Shown: piece by piece, positions 7,632 through 17,258 of the stretch
Numbering within the stretch: position 1 is the stretch's first letter
How the letters are laid out: each line of letters starts with the position of its first letter
From: Rugamonas rivuli
GTDB lineage: Bacteria > Pseudomonadota > Gammaproteobacteria > Burkholderiales > Burkholderiaceae_D
Length of the DNA stretch: 64,000 nt
Reading direction: 5' to 3'
NCBI RefSeq assembly: GCF_009380165.1
Contig: NZ_WHUF01000002.1
Location: 372,001-436,000, forward strand
Position numbers and translations under genes: made by a program
The notes under the pieces: model-generated
Database searches by the model: none
The model's input: only the letters and a program-made list of their open reading frames with translations
What the model was told of the DNA's origin: nothing

Positions 7632-8925
7632 TCAACCGCTCGGCCTCCTCCAGCGACGGCCGGGCGCCGACATCGGCCGACACGCATTGCGCCTGCAAGG
7701 CCGTCAGCGACGCTTGCGTGGCGGCTGGCAGGTCGCAGCGCTCCATCAACTCCTCCAGCAGCAGGCCGAAGGCACGCACTTCCAGCCTTTGCAGCGCCGC
7801 CGCATGCGGCCCGTCCGGCGCGAACAGCGAGGCCGCGCCGAAGTCGCCCAGCAGGCTGCGACCCCGGCCGCAATGCAGGATGTTGTGCCCGTACAGGTCG
7901 CCGTGCATGATGCCGCGCTGGTGCAAATGCCGCGCCGCCGAGACGATGCCGCACGCGATGCCGAACAGCTCATCAACGCTGAAGCGCTTGTCGGCCGGGT
8001 AGGTATCGCGGGTGCAGCTCTCCAGGCTGGGCGGGCCGGCCAGGTTGCCGAAGCCGGGATCGATCAGCGGCATCACGCAGCCGTGCACGCCATCCGGGTG
8101 GCCCAGCACCTCACCCAGCACCGGGATCAGATTGGGATGGTCGCCTGAGTTGACGAAGGCCGTCATCTCGCAGCGCGGCAGGCCGTCGCTGGTGACGGCG
8201 CCCTTGAACAGCTTGATCGCCACGTCCTGTTGGCCGCCAGTCTGTTGCAGCACGGCCTGGTGGATCACGCCGGACGCGCCTTCGCCCAGCTTCTGCCCGA
8301 TCTGCAAGCGCTCCCACGGGATGCCGGCGATGCTGGTGGCGGCATCGGCCGCCTGCTCATCCGCCGCGCTGAACGGATTGCCCGCGTAAGCCAGCCACGA
8401 CAGGCGCGGCATGCCGAGCAGCCAGTCCGGCAGTTCCTCCAGTTGATTGGCGGCGATGCGCAGCAGCTCCAATCGCGTGCAGGAGGCCAGCTGCGGCGGC
8501 AGCGCGCGCAGACGGTTCCCCGCCAACATCAGCTTTTGCAACTGCGTGCAGGCGCCGATGGCGGCGGGCAGCTCCTCGACCCGGTTGTCGGTCAGGATCA
8601 GCCAGCGCAGCTGCGGCGGCAGCGACGCGGCCGGCACCTCGCGGATCTGGTTGCTCTTGAAGCCGACCATCGTCAGGCCAGGGCAGGCGCCCAGCACCGC
8701 CGGCAGCACCGTGAAGCGGTTGGCCGAGCAGAAGATCACACGCAGCCTGGTCAGGCGCGGCAGGTCATCCGGCAGCGTGGAGAGCGCGTTATCGGACAGG
8801 TCGAGGATCTCCAGCGTATCGGCCAGGTCGAAAATCTCGGGAGGGAACTCGGTGAGGCCGCAGGACAATTGCAAGCGCTGGATGCCAGCCAGTTGTCCGG
8901 CGCGTAACTGCGCTAGGGTGTGCAT
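7612..8925 (-). CDS. Leucine-rich-repeat / Ser-Thr protein kinase fusion
   Basis: 437 residues from the ATG at 8925 (MHTLAQLRAGQLAG). The open frame extends further upstream, but there the translation is rich in unrelated residues. Residues ~15-195 form leucine-rich repeats (LEILDLSDNALSTLPDDL, LRWLILTDNRVEELPAAI, LQKLMLAGNRLRALPPQL). Residues ~205-437 form a protein kinase with the glycine loop GEGASG (~212), VAIK lysine, catalytic HGDLYGHN (~340) and DFG (~360). The key kinase residues are intact, so it is probably active. There is no transmembrane segment, so it is presumably cytosolic. No obvious Shine-Dalgarno precedes the start. Target unknown. Confidence 0.88.
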   Translation of the reverse strand: MHTLAQLRAGQLAGIQRLQLSCGLTEFPPEIFDLADTLEILDLSDNALSTLPDDLPRLTRLRVIFCSANRFTVLPAVLGACPGLTMVGFKSNQIREVPAASLPPQLRWLILTDNRVEELPAAIGACTQLQKLMLAGNRLRALPPQLASCTRLELLRIAANQLEELPDWLLGMPRLSWLAYAGNPFSAADEQAADAATSIAGIPWERLQIGQKLGEGASGVIHQAVLQQTGGQQDVAIKLFKGAVTSDGLPRCEMTAFVNSGDHPNLIPVLGEVLGHPDGVHGCVMPLIDPGFGNLAGPPSLESCTRDTYPADKRFSVDELFGIACGIVSAARHLHQRGIMHGDLYGHNILHCGRGRSLLGDFGAASLFAPDGPHAAALQRLEVRAFGLLLEELMERCDLPAATQASLTALQAQCVSADVGARPSLEEAERLINSLRA

Positions 8926-9255
8926 GAAGACGGGGAGGGGATCGGAAAGCGCTATTCTACAACCTCCATGGCCGGCCCCAAAAGCCGTTAAAAATATGGA
9001 AACATTGCCCGCCGACCGCGCAGCCATGCGGCTTAAATGAAAATTAATATCGAAACATTTGTTACGCTTTTTGTCGTACAAATGGTTGTTGGGATACAAT
9101 ACCGGTGCTATCCTGAATGACCGATTTTTGTAGTACTGAAGAACTATAGCCCTTCCCCACAACTTGATGTGCAATCCGCTAACCGGTCAGGCCGTGTCGC
9201 GGAAGGTTAGATTAACCCGCTAATTCCTCGCGAAGCGCGAAGAAAGGTGAGCAAT
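8926..9255. other. 330-bp intergenic region: divergent promoters and sucA leader
   Basis: AT-rich for this genome between about 8980 and 9130. It contains the candidate sucA promoter (9071-9100) and a ~150-nt leader with two small dyads, GGTTA-GAT-TAACC and TCGCG-AAG-CGCGA (9228-9240). The latter abuts the sucA ribosome-binding site. I see no small gene or RNA gene in it. Confidence 0.5.
9071..9100 (+). promoter_or_regulatory. Candidate sigma70 promoter of the sucA operon
   Basis: TTGTCG (9071-9076) and TACAAT (9095-9100) separated by 18 nt, placing transcription start near 9107 and giving a leader of about 150 nt before sucA. Confidence 0.5.
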
Positions 9256-12111
9256 ATGATGCAACAATATACGTCCAACTCCTACCTGTTTGGTGGGAAC
9301 GCCCCGTACGTTGAAGAACTGTACGAAGCGTATCTCAACAACCCAGGTTCCGTGCCAGACAACTGGCGTGCCTATTTCGACGCCATGCAGCACGTGCCGG
9401 CCGTCGACGGTACCAACAAGCCAGACGTCGCTCACGCCTCCGTCATCGCCTCCTTCGCCGAACGCGCGAAAGCCGGCCCTATCCGCACCGTGGTTGCTTC
9501 CGCCGACGCCGAAATGGGTCGCAAGCGTGTCGCCGCAACCCAGCTGATCGCCGCTTACCGCTACCTGGGCTCCCGCTGGGCCAACCTGGACCCACTGCAG
9601 CGCCAGGAACGTCCGTCGATCCCTGAGCTGGAGCCGACTTTCTACGGCTTCACCGATGCGGACATGGACACCGTATTCAACATCAGCAACACCTACTTCG
9701 GCCCAGAGACCGCGACCCTGCGCGACCTGCTGAACTACCTGCGCGACACCTACACCCGTTCGATCGGCGCAGAGTACATGTACATTTCCGATCCGGCTGA
9801 AAAGCGCTGGTTGCAGGAACGCCTGGAATCGATCCGTTCGACCCCGAACTTCACGCCTGAGAAGAAAAAGCACATCCTGGAGCGCCTGACCGCAGCTGAA
9901 GGCCTGGAACGCTACCTCCACACCAAATACGTCGGCCAGAAGCGCTTCTCGCTGGAAGGCGGTGAAACGTTCATCGCCTCGATCGACGAAATCATCCAGC
10001 GCGCCGGCGAAAAAGGCGTGCAGGAGATCGTTATCGGCATGGCCCACCGTGGCCGTCTGAACGTGCTGGTCAACACCCTGGGCAAATCGCCTAAAGACCT
10101 GTTCGAAGAATTCGAAGGCAAGCACGGCGACGACCTGCCGGCCGGCGACGTCAAATACCACCAAGGCTTCTCGTCGGACATCTCGACCGCTGGCGGTCCT
10201 GTCCACCTGTCGCTGGCGTTCAACCCGTCGCACCTGGAAATCGTCAACCCTGTGGTTGAAGGTTCGGTCAAGGCGCGCATGGACCGTCGCGGCGACACCC
10301 TGGGCAAGCAAGTGCTGCCTATCCTGGTGCACGGCGATGCGGCATTCGCAGGCCAGGGCGTTGTGATGGAAACCCTGAACCTGGCCCAGACCCGCGGCTA
10401 CGGCACGGGCGGTACGGTTCACATCGTCATCAACAACCAGATCGGCTTCACCACGTCCGACCCGCGCGATGCGCGTTCGACCATCTACTGCTCGGACGTC
10501 GTCAAGATGATCGAAGCACCGGTGCTGCACGTGAACGCCGACGATCCTGAAGCCGTGGTACTGGCTTCGCAGATCGCCATGGACTACCGTCTGCAGTTCC
10601 AGAAAGATATCGTTGTCGACATCATCTGCTATCGCAAACTGGGCCACAACGAACAAGATACGCCAGCGCTGACCCAGCCGCTGATGTACAAGAAAATCGG
10701 CCAGCACCCAGGCACCCGCAAGCTGTACGCGGACAAGCTGGTTGCCCAGACCGTGATCGCTGCCGACGGCGGCGAACAGATGCAAGCCGCCTTCCGCGAT
10801 GCGATGGACGCAGGCAAGCACACCGTCGATCCAGTGATCTCCAACTTCAAGAACAAGTACGCAGTCGACTGGCTGCCGTTCCTGAACCGCAAGTGGACCG
10901 ACTCGGCCGACACCGCCGTGCCGATGACCGAACTGAAGCGTCTGGCCGGCCGTATCACCACCGTGCCTGAAGGCTTCAAAGTACACTCGCTGGTCGAGAA
11001 AGTACTGGGCGACCGCGCCAACATGGGCAAGGGCGAACTGAACCTGGACTGGGGCATGGGCGAACACCTGGCCTACGCATCGCTGGTCGCTTCGGGCTAC
11101 GCAGTGCGCCTGACCGGTCAAGATGCCGGCCGTGGCACCTTCGTACACCGTCACGCCGTGCTGCACGACCAGAACCGCGAGCGTTGGGATGCAGGCACCT
11201 ACGTGCCGCTGCAAAACATCGCCGAAGGCCAGGCGCCGTTCACCGTGATCGACTCCGTGCTGTCCGAAGAGGCGGTACTGGGCTTCGAATACGGCTACTC
11301 GACCGCGGAACCAAACACGCTGACGATCTGGGAAGCCCAGTTCGGCGACTTCGTCAACGGCGCGCAAGTGGTTATCGACCAATTCATCAGCTCCGGCGAA
11401 GTGAAGTGGGGCCGCGCTTCGGGCCTGGTCATGATGCTGCCGCACGGTTACGAAGGCCAGGGCCCAGAGCACTCGTCGGCACGTCCAGAGCGCTTCCTGC
11501 AACTGTGCGCCGACAACAATATGCAAGTGGTTCAACCGACCACCGCGTCGCAGATCTTCCACGTGCTGCGTCGCCAGATGGTGCGTCAGTTCCGTAAGCC
11601 GCTGGTGATCCTGACTCCTAAATCGCTGCTGCGTAACAAGGATGCGGGTTCCTCGCTGAACGAGCTGGCCAAAGGCGCGTTCCAGACCGTGATCGGCGAA
11701 GTCGACGAGAAAATCGACGCTAAGAAAGTCAAGCGCGTGGTCGCCTGCTCGGGCAAGGTCTACTACGACCTGGTCAACGCACGCAAGACCCGCGGCCAGA
11801 CCGACACCGCCATCATCCGCGTTGAACAGCTGTATCCGTTCCCGCACAAATCGTTCGCTGCCGAACTGAAGAAGTTCCCGAACCTGGCGGAAGTGGTGTG
11901 GGCGCAGGACGAGCCGCAGAATCAGGGCCCATGGTTCCAGATTCAGCACAACATCTTCGAGAGCATGGACGCAGGTCAGCGCCTGGCATACGCCGGCCGC
12001 CCAGCGTCGGCATCGCCGGCTGTCGGCTACTACGACAAGCACTACGCCCAGCAAAAAGACCTGCTGGAAACGGCGTTCTCGAAGCTGAAGGGCTTCATCC
12101 TCACCAAATAA
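9256..12111 (+). CDS. sucA: 2-oxoglutarate dehydrogenase E1 component
   Basis: 951 residues from ATG 9256. A GTG at 9247 is in frame but is part of the Shine-Dalgarno sequence AAGGTGAG, so it is unlikely to be the start. The N-terminus ([34 protein letters not shown]) is the E2-binding segment typical of OdhA/SucA. The thiamine-diphosphate core follows ([13 protein letters not shown], and [16 protein letters not shown]). With SucB and LpdA it forms the complex that converts 2-oxoglutarate, CoA and NAD+ to succinyl-CoA in the TCA cycle. First gene of the operon. Full length for the family. Confidence 0.97.
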   Translation: MMQQYTSNSYLFGGNAPYVEELYEAYLNNPGSVPDNWRAYFDAMQHVPAVDGTNKPDVAHASVIASFAERAKAGPIRTVVASADAEMGRKRVAATQLIAAYRYLGSRWANLDPLQRQERPSIPELEPTFYGFTDADMDTVFNISNTYFGPETATLRDLLNYLRDTYTRSIGAEYMYISDPAEKRWLQERLESIRSTPNFTPEKKKHILERLTAAEGLERYLHTKYVGQKRFSLEGGETFIASIDEIIQRAGEKGVQEIVIGMAHRGRLNVLVNTLGKSPKDLFEEFEGKHGDDLPAGDVKYHQGFSSDISTAGGPVHLSLAFNPSHLEIVNPVVEGSVKARMDRRGDTLGKQVLPILVHGDAAFAGQGVVMETLNLAQTRGYGTGGTVHIVINNQIGFTTSDPRDARSTIYCSDVVKMIEAPVLHVNADDPEAVVLASQIAMDYRLQFQKDIVVDIICYRKLGHNEQDTPALTQPLMYKKIGQHPGTRKLYADKLVAQTVIAADGGEQMQAAFRDAMDAGKHTVDPVISNFKNKYAVDWLPFLNRKWTDSADTAVPMTELKRLAGRITTVPEGFKVHSLVEKVLGDRANMGKGELNLDWGMGEHLAYASLVASGYAVRLTGQDAGRGTFVHRHAVLHDQNRERWDAGTYVPLQNIAEGQAPFTVIDSVLSEEAVLGFEYGYSTAEPNTLTIWEAQFGDFVNGAQVVIDQFISSGEVKWGRASGLVMMLPHGYEGQGPEHSSARPERFLQLCADNNMQVVQPTTASQIFHVLRRQMVRQFRKPLVILTPKSLLRNKDAGSSLNELAKGAFQTVIGEVDEKIDAKKVKRVVACSGKVYYDLVNARKTRGQTDTAIIRVEQLYPFPHKSFAAELKKFPNLAEVVWAQDEPQNQGPWFQIQHNIFESMDAGQRLAYAGRPASASPAVGYYDKHYAQQKDLLETAFSKLKGFILTK

Positions 12112-12126
12112 TCACTTAATGACGGA

Positions 12127-12153
12127 GCGCCCTGCTGCTACGCGGCGGGGTGC
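12127..12153 (+). other. Intergenic RNA hairpin between sucA and sucB
   Basis: 12-bp stem (12127-12138 with 12142-12153, three G-U pairs) closed by a 3-nt loop. It is followed by CGTAACAATAAAATA and not a U-tract, so it is not a standard terminator. A role in RNA processing or differential expression of sucA and sucB is inferred. Confidence 0.55.
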
Positions 12154-12181
12154 CGTAACAATAAAATATACGGAGTTTTAC

Positions 12182-13432
12182 ATGGCACAAATCGAAGTCA
12201 AAGTCCCCCAGCTGTCGGAATCGGTAGCAGAAGCAACCATGCTGACCTGGCATAAAAAAGTCGGCGACGCAGTCGCTCGCGACGAAAACCTGATTGACAT
12301 CGAAACCGATAAAGTCGTTCTGGAACTGCCGGCCCCAGCCGCAGGCGTTCTGGTCAAAATCATCAAGGGCGACGGCAGCACCGTGGTTGCTGACGAACTG
12401 ATCGCTATCATCGACACCGACGGCGCCGCCGCCGTTGCCGCTCCAGCCGCCGCCGCTCCAGCAGCCGCACCTGCCGCAGCAGCAGCAGCAGCAGCCGCAG
12501 CCGCCACCGGCGGTTCGAAAGGCGACGTGGCCATGCCTGCCGCCGCCAAGATCCTGTCGGAAAAAGGCCTGAGCGCTGGCGATGTCGCCGGTTCGGGCAA
12601 AGACGGCCGCGTGACCAAGGGCGACGCCCTGGCCGCCGGCGCCAAAGCACCAGCCGTAGCCCCACTGGCTCCAGCCGCTGCCAAGCCAGCACTGCAACAA
12701 GTTGCCGCACCTGCGATCGCCAGCCTGGGCGAGCGTCCGGAAGAGCGCGTGCCGATGAGCCGTCTGCGCGCACGTATCGCCGAGCGTCTGATCCAGTCGC
12801 AATCGACCAACGCCATCCTGACCACGTTCAATGAAGTGAACATGGCGCCGGTCATGGAACTGCGCAACAAGTACAAAGACAAGTTCGAAAAAGAGCACGG
12901 CGTCAAGCTGGGCTTCATGTCCTTCTTCGTCAAAGCCGCTGTTGCCGCGCTGAAGAAATACCCGATCATCAACGCATCGGTCGATGGCAACGACATCGTC
13001 TACCACGGCTACTTCGACATCGGTATCGCTGTCGGTTCGCCACGCGGCCTGGTCGTGCCTATCCTGCGCAACGCCGACCAGATGTCGATCGCTGACATCG
13101 AGAAGAAAATCGGCGAATTCGGCGCCAAAGCCAAAGACGGCAAGCTGACCCTGGACGACCTGACCGGCGGCACCTTCTCGATCTCGAACGGCGGCACCTT
13201 CGGCTCCATGCTGTCGACCCCGATCATCAACCCGCCACAATCGGCCATCCTGGGCGTGCACGCGACCAAGGACCGCGCTGTTGTTGAAAACGGCCAGATC
13301 GTGATCCGTCCAATGAACTACCTGGCAATGTCCTACGACCACCGCATCATCGACGGCCGCGAAGCCGTACTGGGCCTGGTCGCAATGAAAGAAGCGCTGG
13401 AAGATCCAGCACGTCTGCTGCTGGACCTGTAA
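12182..13432 (+). CDS. sucB: Dihydrolipoyllysine-residue succinyltransferase (E2 of 2-oxoglutarate dehydrogenase)
   Basis: 416 residues; start at [15 protein letters not shown] after a CGGAG site. Order: lipoyl domain (~1-77, lipoylated Lys44 in ETDKVVLE), Ala/Pro-rich linker with a six-fold GCA codon run (12476-12493), E3-binding domain (~118-155, [21 protein letters not shown]), second Ala/Pro linker, and catalytic acyltransferase domain with SYDHRIIDG (His387, Asp391). It transfers the succinyl group from E1 to CoA. The coding frame is open 21 codons further upstream, but this is the intergenic hairpin region and not part of the protein. Confidence 0.97.
   Translation: MAQIEVKVPQLSESVAEATMLTWHKKVGDAVARDENLIDIETDKVVLELPAPAAGVLVKIIKGDGSTVVADELIAIIDTDGAAAVAAPAAAAPAAAPAAAAAAAAAAATGGSKGDVAMPAAAKILSEKGLSAGDVAGSGKDGRVTKGDALAAGAKAPAVAPLAPAAAKPALQQVAAPAIASLGERPEERVPMSRLRARIAERLIQSQSTNAILTTFNEVNMAPVMELRNKYKDKFEKEHGVKLGFMSFFVKAAVAALKKYPIINASVDGNDIVYHGYFDIGIAVGSPRGLVVPILRNADQMSIADIEKKIGEFGAKAKDGKLTLDDLTGGTFSISNGGTFGSMLSTPIINPPQSAILGVHATKDRAVVENGQIVIRPMNYLAMSYDHRIIDGREAVLGLVAMKEALEDPARLLLDL
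12476..12493 (+). repeat. (GCA)6 trinucleotide run in the sucB linker
   Basis: Six identical in-frame alanine codons within a longer polyalanine stretch of the flexible lipoyl-domain linker. Slippage would change the linker length by whole residues only. Confidence 0.7.
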
Positions 13433-13458
13433 TCGCCGGGCTGTCATTGCCACATCCT

Positions 13459-13476
13459 CCGGCCCGTCCGGGCCGG
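13459..13476 (+). other. Intergenic GC hairpin between sucB and the SHOCT/PspC gene
   Basis: CCGGCCCG and CGGGCCGG (8-bp inverted repeat around TC; realistically 7 bp with a 4-nt loop). No U-tract follows, so read-through into the downstream genes is expected. Confidence 0.5.
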
Positions 13477-13498
13477 GGGAATTCTCAGAGGGTCATCA

Positions 13499-13810
13499 AT
13501 GAGCGTATCTGAAGAAATCAAGCGTTTGCACGAATTGCACCAGGCTGGCGCGCTGTCGGACGAAGAGTTCGCCGCCGCCAAAGCCCGGTTGCTGGACAAG
13601 GAAGCACCTTCCGGTATCTCCAACGACATCACCCGATTACGCCGCTCGCAAAGCGATCGCTGGCTGGGTGGCGTGTGCGGCGGCCTGGGACAGATCACCG
13701 GCGTCGAAGCCTGGATCTGGCGTCTGCTGTTCGTACTGTTCGTGCTGACCTTTGGCTTCGGACTCGCCATCTACATTCTGCTATGGATTTTCGTACCAGA
13801 AGAGAACTGA
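13499..13810 (+). CDS. Small SHOCT + PspC-domain membrane protein inside the suc operon
   Basis: 103 residues. Residues ~5-33 (EEIKRLHELHQAGALSDEEF...) form a SHOCT motif, a short oligomerisation element. Residues ~48-103 (SDRWLGGVCGGLGQITGVEAWIWRLLFVLFVL...) form a PspC domain with two closely spaced hydrophobic stretches ending in LLWIFVPEE. PspC proteins belong to the membrane phage-shock response. The gene sits between sucB and lpdA with a GAGGG site and short gaps (66 and 15 nt), so it is co-transcribed with the dehydrogenase complex. A functional link is only inferred. Confidence 0.85.
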   Translation: MSVSEEIKRLHELHQAGALSDEEFAAAKARLLDKEAPSGISNDITRLRRSQSDRWLGGVCGGLGQITGVEAWIWRLLFVLFVLTFGFGLAIYILLWIFVPEEN

Positions 13811-13825
13811 TAGGAAAATAAAAAA

Positions 13826-15256
13826 ATGAGTAAACAATTTGACGTAGTAGTCATCGGCGCCGGTCCTGGCGGTTACATCGCGGCGATCCGCGCAGCACAA
13901 CTGGGTTTCTCGGTCGCTTGCGTCGACGCATGGGAAAATGAAAAGGGCGGCCCAGCCCCAGGCGGCACTTGCACCAACGTTGGTTGCATCCCGTCGAAAG
14001 CGCTGCTGCAATCGTCGGAGCACTTCGAGCACGCCGGTCACGCGTTCAAGGACCACGGCATCGATGTCGCCGGCCTGTCGCTGAACCTGCCGCAAATGCT
14101 GAAGCGCAAGAACACCGTCGTCAAACAGAACAATGACGGCATCCTGTTCCTGTTCAAGAAAAACAAAGTCACCTTCTTCCACGGCCGCGCAGCTTTTGCC
14201 GGCGCCGCCACGGCTGACGGCTACCCGCTGACGATCTCCGCGCCTGCCAACGAGACCATCAACGCCAAGCAAGTCATCATCGCCACCGGCTCCAACGCCC
14301 GTGCCCTGCCAGGCGCAGAGTTCGATGAAAAACTGATCCTGTCGAACACCGGCGCACTGGCCATCGAAGGCGTGCCTGCCAAGCTGGGCGTGATCGGCGC
14401 CGGCGTGATCGGCCTGGAAATGGGTTCCGTATGGCGCCGCCTGGGTTCCGAAGTGACCGTGCTGGAAGGCCTGCCTGTATTCCTGGGCGCGGTCGATGAG
14501 CAGATCGCCAAGGAAGCCGGCAAGCTGTTCGCCAAACAAGGCCTGAACATCAACCTGGGCTGCAAGATCGGCACCATCACCAAGGGCGCGGACAACGTCA
14601 CCGTGGCCTACGAAAACGCCAAGGGCGAAGCGCAGACCGCCGTGTTCGACAAACTGATCATCTCGATCGGCCGCACCCCGAACACCGACGGCCTGGCCGC
14701 CGACAAAGTGGGCCTGAAGCTGGACGAGCGCGGTTTCGTGGCCGTCGACGACGACTGCAAAACCAACCTGCCAGGCGTATGGGCAGTGGGCGACGTGGTA
14801 CGCGGCCCGATGCTGGCGCACAAGGCGGAAGAAGAAGGCGTTGCTGTTGCAGAGCGCATGGCTGGCCAGCACGGCCACACCAACTTCAACACCATTCCTT
14901 GGGTGATCTACACCTCGCCGGAAATCGCGTGGGTAGGCCGCACCGAGCAGCAACTGAAGGCCGACGGCGTTGCATACAAAGCCGGCACCTTCCCATTCCT
15001 GGCGAACGGCCGCGCACGCGCGCTGGGCGATACCTCGGGCATGGTCAAGTTCCTGGCCGATGCGAACACCGACGAAATCCTGGGCGTGCACATCATCGGA
15101 CCGATGGCTTCCGAGCTGATCGCCGAAGCCGTCGTGGCGATGGAGTTCCGCGCTTCGGCTGAAGACATCGCGCGCATCTGCCACGCTCACCCGTCGCTGT
15201 CGGAAGCAACCAAGGAAGCTGCGCTGGCAATCGACAAGCGCACGCTGAACTTCTAA
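13826..15256 (+). CDS. lpdA: Dihydrolipoyl dehydrogenase (E3)
   Basis: 476 residues. The N-terminal FAD-binding motif [10 protein letters not shown] is followed by the redox-active disulfide [13 protein letters not shown] (Cys49, Cys54). The NAD-binding [17 protein letters not shown] motif, the second FAD-site segment (VWAVGDVV) and the C-terminal dimerisation domain with HAHPSLSE (catalytic His/Glu pair) are all present. It reoxidises the dihydrolipoamide of SucB with NAD+. Last gene of the operon, followed directly by a terminator. Confidence 0.97.
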   Translation: MSKQFDVVVIGAGPGGYIAAIRAAQLGFSVACVDAWENEKGGPAPGGTCTNVGCIPSKALLQSSEHFEHAGHAFKDHGIDVAGLSLNLPQMLKRKNTVVKQNNDGILFLFKKNKVTFFHGRAAFAGAATADGYPLTISAPANETINAKQVIIATGSNARALPGAEFDEKLILSNTGALAIEGVPAKLGVIGAGVIGLEMGSVWRRLGSEVTVLEGLPVFLGAVDEQIAKEAGKLFAKQGLNINLGCKIGTITKGADNVTVAYENAKGEAQTAVFDKLIISIGRTPNTDGLAADKVGLKLDERGFVAVDDDCKTNLPGVWAVGDVVRGPMLAHKAEEEGVAVAERMAGQHGHTNFNTIPWVIYTSPEIAWVGRTEQQLKADGVAYKAGTFPFLANGRARALGDTSGMVKFLADANTDEILGVHIIGPMASELIAEAVVAMEFRASAEDIARICHAHPSLSEATKEAALAIDKRTLNF

Positions 15257-15278
15257 GCAGTACCCCTAAGCGGACTGC

Positions 15279-15305
15279 GGGCGGACTGCGGTCCGCCCGT
15301 TTTTA
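15279..15305 (+). terminator. Rho-independent terminator of the suc operon
   Basis: GGGCGGAC-TGCG-GTCCGCCC (15279-15298), a perfect 8-bp GC-rich stem, followed by GTTTTTAT. It lies 23 nt after the lpdA stop codon. Confidence 0.92.
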
Positions 15306-15334
15306 TTTGCGCGCCGCCACAAAGAATCGAACAC

Positions 15335-16432
15335 ATGAACGTCGAAGAGTTTTACCAGCATGCGCTGCAAGAGCGCAATTTCAAGGCCGATGCCGCCCAG
15401 CGCCGCGCGGTCGACCGCCTGCAGCTATGCTACGACGAGTGGGTGGCCTACAAGGGCCAGCGTTCCAGCACCTTCAAGCGCCTGATCAACCGTCCCGACG
15501 TGCCGAAGGGCGTGTACATGTGGGGCGGGGTGGGGCGCGGCAAGTCCTTCCTGATGGACAGCTTTTATTCGGTGGTGCCGCTGGTGCGCAAGACGCGTCT
15601 GCACTTCCACGAGTTCATGCGCGGCGTGCACCGCCAGCTCGACGAGCTGACCGGCGTCGCCAATCCGCTGGACGAAGTGGCCAAGCGCATCGCCAAGAAA
15701 TACCGCCTGATCTGCTTCGACGAATTCCATATCTCCGACGTGGCCGACGCCATGATCATGTACAACCTGTTGAGCGCATTGTTCGACAACGGCGTGTCCT
15801 TCATCATGACCTCGAACTACGATCCGAAACTGCTGTATCCGGACGGCCTGCACCGCGACCGCATCCTGCCGACCATCCAGCTACTGTACGACAAGCTGGA
15901 CGTGATGAACATCGATGCCGGCGTCGACTATCGCGGCCGCGCGCTGGAGCAGGTCGATTCCTACCTGACGCCGCTGAATGCCAACACCGACCACAAACTG
16001 CGCGAGGCCTACGCCAGCATCGCCGAGAGCGCCGACGAGGATCCGGTGGTGCGCATCGAGGCGCGCGAGATCCGCGCGCTGCGCCGCGCCGGCACCATCA
16101 TCTGGTTCGACTTCAACACCCTGTGCGGCGGCCCCCGCTCGCAGAACGATTACCTGGAAATCGCCAGCCGCTTCCATACCGTGATATTGTCCGGGATCCC
16201 GATGATGTCGGCATCGATGTCGTCGGAGGCGCGGCGCTTCACCTGGCTGATCGACGTGTTCTACGACCAGGGCGTCAAGCTGCTGATGTCGGCCGAGGTC
16301 GAGCCGGAAGAGCTGTACACCAACGGCACGCTGGCCAACGAATTTCACCGCACGGTGTCGCGCATCGTCGAGATGCAATCGCGCGAGTACATGGATAAGG
16401 AGCAGCGCGCCGCAGCCGGGGCGCTGGCTTGA
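15335..16432 (+). CDS. zapE: Cell division protein ZapE (AFG1-like ATPase)
   Basis: 365 residues. P-loop ATPase with Walker A GGVGRGKS (~65-72) and Walker B LICFDEFHISDVADA (~126-140), plus the family segments FHEFMRGVH and FIMTSNYDPKLLYPDGLHRDRILP. ZapE associates with the FtsZ ring and destabilises FtsZ polymers in an ATP-dependent way in enterobacteria. Location just downstream of the suc operon is usual in Burkholderiales. The start has only a weak ribosome-binding site. Confidence 0.93.
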   Translation: MNVEEFYQHALQERNFKADAAQRRAVDRLQLCYDEWVAYKGQRSSTFKRLINRPDVPKGVYMWGGVGRGKSFLMDSFYSVVPLVRKTRLHFHEFMRGVHRQLDELTGVANPLDEVAKRIAKKYRLICFDEFHISDVADAMIMYNLLSALFDNGVSFIMTSNYDPKLLYPDGLHRDRILPTIQLLYDKLDVMNIDAGVDYRGRALEQVDSYLTPLNANTDHKLREAYASIAESADEDPVVRIEAREIRALRRAGTIIWFDFNTLCGGPRSQNDYLEIASRFHTVILSGIPMMSASMSSEARRFTWLIDVFYDQGVKLLMSAEVEPEELYTNGTLANEFHRTVSRIVEMQSREYMDKEQRAAAGALA

Positions 16433-16449
16433 TGCAACAGGATAAAAAT

Positions 16450-17166
16450 ATGAGACCAAGTTTGAAACCGCTGGGCGATATGATCGCCGTCGCAGCGCTG
16501 GCCGCCCTGGCGGCGCTGGCGGCGCCGGTGCAGGCCGAGAGCAATGTGCAGCCCGTGCCGCCTACGCGCTCGGTCGAGCAGGCCAACGCCACGCTGGCCA
16601 AGGTGGCCAAGGAGCGCGCCGTGGTGCATGCGGAATTCGCTGCCAGCGAGAGCGTGTGCTACACCAAGTTCTTCGTCAATCACTGCCTGGACCAGGCCAA
16701 GGAAAAGCGCCGCGTGGCGCTGTCCAGGCTGCGCGCTACCGAGGTGGAAGCCGAGCACTTCAAGCGCGCCGACTCGGTCGAGAAGCGCGACGCCGACCTG
16801 GCCGAGCGCGCCCGCAAGGATGCGGAGGAAGAGAAATACCGCGCCACCCTGCCGCCGAAGGAGGCCAAGGTGGTGGACGACACGCCGCGTCCGGCGCCGA
16901 AGGGCGGCAAGATCGTCGACCGCGAGGCCGAGCATGCGGCCAAGGTCAAACGCCAGGAAGCGCAGGATGCGGCCGATGCAGGCAAGCGCGCCGCCGCTGT
17001 CGCCGCTTTCGAGAAGAAGCAGGTCGACGCGCAGAAACGCCAGGAAAAAGTGGCGAAGAAGAAGGCTGAAAGCGACGCCAAGCGCGCGGCGCATGAAGAG
17101 TCGGAGAAGAAGAAGGCTGCCGCTGCTGAGGCTGCTGCAGCTGCCGCCTCCGTCAAGAAGCCGTAG
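16450..17166 (+). CDS. Secreted, charged coiled-coil protein of unknown function
   Basis: 238 residues from ATG 16450, chosen because CAGGAT lies 7-8 nt upstream and the signal peptide then starts cleanly (MRPSLKPLGDMIAVAALAAL, cleavage near VQAES). An in-frame ATG at 16432 overlaps the zapE stop and has a poorer site. Residues ~45-80 hold a two-cysteine segment, CYTKFFVNHC, probably a disulfide. The rest is Lys/Glu/Ala-rich with predicted long helices and a Lys-rich C-terminus. No enzyme motif is seen. Probably periplasmic and translationally coupled to zapE. Confidence 0.75.
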   Translation: MRPSLKPLGDMIAVAALAALAALAAPVQAESNVQPVPPTRSVEQANATLAKVAKERAVVHAEFAASESVCYTKFFVNHCLDQAKEKRRVALSRLRATEVEAEHFKRADSVEKRDADLAERARKDAEEEKYRATLPPKEAKVVDDTPRPAPKGGKIVDREAEHAAKVKRQEAQDAADAGKRAAAVAAFEKKQVDAQKRQEKVAKKKAESDAKRAAHEESEKKKAAAAEAAAAAASVKKP

Positions 17167-17175
17167 CATCCCACT

Positions 17176-17254
17176 GTCATTCCCGCGCAGGCGGGAATCC
17201 ATGCTGAGCTTGCCCTGGCGGCGTTCTATGGGTTCCCGCCTTCGCGGGAACGAC
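17176..17254. repeat. REP-like inverted pair between convergent genes
   Basis: GTCATTCCCGCGCAGGCGGG... (27 nt, 17176-17202) and its near-perfect reverse complement (27 nt, 17228-17254) are separated by 25 nt. Each arm also contains its own small dyad, CCCGCnnnnGCGGG. This resembles the widespread GTCATTCCCGCG REP-type elements of proteobacteria. It lies between the convergent coiled-coil and PP2C genes and may serve as a bidirectional transcription end. Confidence 0.8.
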
Positions 17255-17258
17255 CGCG

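Noticed and set aside
9220..12054. A 944-codon open frame on the minus strand opposite sucA
   Set aside because: It is an antisense shadow caused by strong codon bias in sucA; the translation has no family motif and it lacks a ribosome-binding site.
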